Source of the DNA: an uncultured Muribaculaceae bacterium
GTDB taxonomy: Bacteria > Bacteroidota > Bacteroidia > Bacteroidales > Muribaculaceae
Direction of reading: 5' to 3'
Assembly: GCA_910584525.1 (NCBI GenBank)
Contig: CAJUAT010000081.1
Location: 1-5,681, forward strand
DNA length: 5,681 nucleotides
Shown: piece after piece, positions 5,467-5,681 of the stretch
Position numbering within the stretch: the first letter of the stretch is position 1
Layout: the number at the start of each line of letters is the position of its first letter
The notes under the pieces: model-generated
What the model was told of the DNA's origin: nothing
Databases searched by the model: none
What the model saw: only the letters and a program-made list of their open reading frames with translations
Position numbers and translations under genes: made by a program

Positions 5467-5633
5467 CGGGGTTCAAGGCCCATGATTGAGATTATTTTTA
5501 GATGGTGGAAGCAGGAATTTCGAAATTTTTTCGTGTTTCGTTGGTGCCCAAGAATGATGTTTAAGAGCATAAATTACAATAATATACATATATTAACATT
5601 TATTGATACGGCTGAAAATCAGCCTATTAAAGC
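5467..5633. other. AT-rich intergenic region before the last gene
   Basis: No supported gene lies here; the open frame 5443-5637 has a low-complexity translation rich in Phe, Arg and Ile, unlike a real protein. The region contains a perfect 12-bp palindrome, AATTTCGAAATT (5516-5527), and a very AT-rich tract at about 5565-5603 that probably includes the promoter of the gene at 5634. No exact TAnnTTTG element is visible on the + strand. Confidence 0.6.
5610..5624 (+). promoter_or_regulatory. Small hairpin just before a start codon
   Basis: GGCTGA (5610-5615) and TCAGCC (5619-5624) form a perfect 6-bp stem with an AAA loop, 9 bases before the ATG at 5634. It lacks a U-tract, so it is not a terminator. 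It might affect translation initiation; it might also be chance. Confidence 0.35.
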
Positions 5634-5681
5634 ATGAGTAACAAAATTAAACGGATATTGTTCATGCAAATACTTGACAAA
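5634..5681 (+). CDS. 5' end of a protein-coding gene, product unknown
   Basis: An ATG at 5634 opens a frame that stays open to the window edge, 16 codons: MSNKIKRILFMQILDK. The start (small polar residues, basic residues, then a hydrophobic strand ILFM) is a common N-terminus of a cytoplasmic alpha/beta fold such as a glycosyltransferase, but 16 residues are too few to assign a family. The start codon lies in an AT-rich context normal for Bacteroidetes and follows the hairpin at 5610-5624. Its A/T-rich codons differ from the GC-richer genes to the left. Confidence 0.5.
   Translation, partial: MSNKIKRILFMQILDK

Noticed and set aside
1..5681. CRISPR array, tRNA or rRNA genes, insertion sequence
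   Set aside because: No regularly spaced repeat array, no tRNA or rRNA signature, and no transposase-like protein in the window.

Overview
The window looks like a chromosomal segment from a member of the Bacteroidales, probably a gut relative of the Muribaculaceae/Bacteroidaceae. The reasons are: two promoters with the Bacteroidetes -7 element TAnnTTTG; an outer-membrane barrel gene, lptC and a CNNM/CorC-type gene in the order I recall for Bacteroidales; weak or absent Shine-Dalgarno sites; and protein sequences typical of the order. The family-level placement is inference.

Left part (1-3374). A short intergenic stretch with a palindromic, repeat-like element leads into a tight three-gene block on the + strand: a predicted FadL/PorV-like outer-membrane beta-barrel protein, the lipoprotein LptC of lipopolysaccharide export, and a membrane protein with CNNM (DUF21), CBS-pair and CorC_HlyC domains. 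Gaps of 23 and 8 bases (with my chosen lptC start) imply one transcript, probably started upstream of the window. The first two genes point to outer-membrane and LPS biogenesis. The third is probably a metal-ion transporter or regulator.

Middle part (3375-4290). A Bacteroidetes-type promoter drives an ECF sigma factor with a leader of about 90 bases. No anti-sigma gene follows; the gene ends at a strong hairpin terminator. A second hairpin with U-tracts on both strands lies in the convergent gap and can end the leftward nitroreductase transcript.

Right part (4291-5681). A leftward NfsA-like flavin nitroreductase gene is preceded by a tandem 15-bp repeat; a diverged copy of the repeat occurs near base 86. 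Beyond it lies the most interesting element: a leftward transcription unit of about 283 nt with a near-ideal Bacteroidetes promoter (5387-5418), a perfect 10-bp terminator stem with a U-tract (5102-5135), and between them many self-complementary segments. These include a GCAA (GNRA) tetraloop, a UCCG (UNCG) tetraloop and a long-range closing stem of about 15 bp. No convincing protein is encoded, so I call it a structured non-coding RNA of unassigned family. Upstream of its promoter are two direct copies of a TCGCGA-centred motif about two helical turns apart. The window ends in AT-rich DNA with the first 16 codons of another + strand gene.
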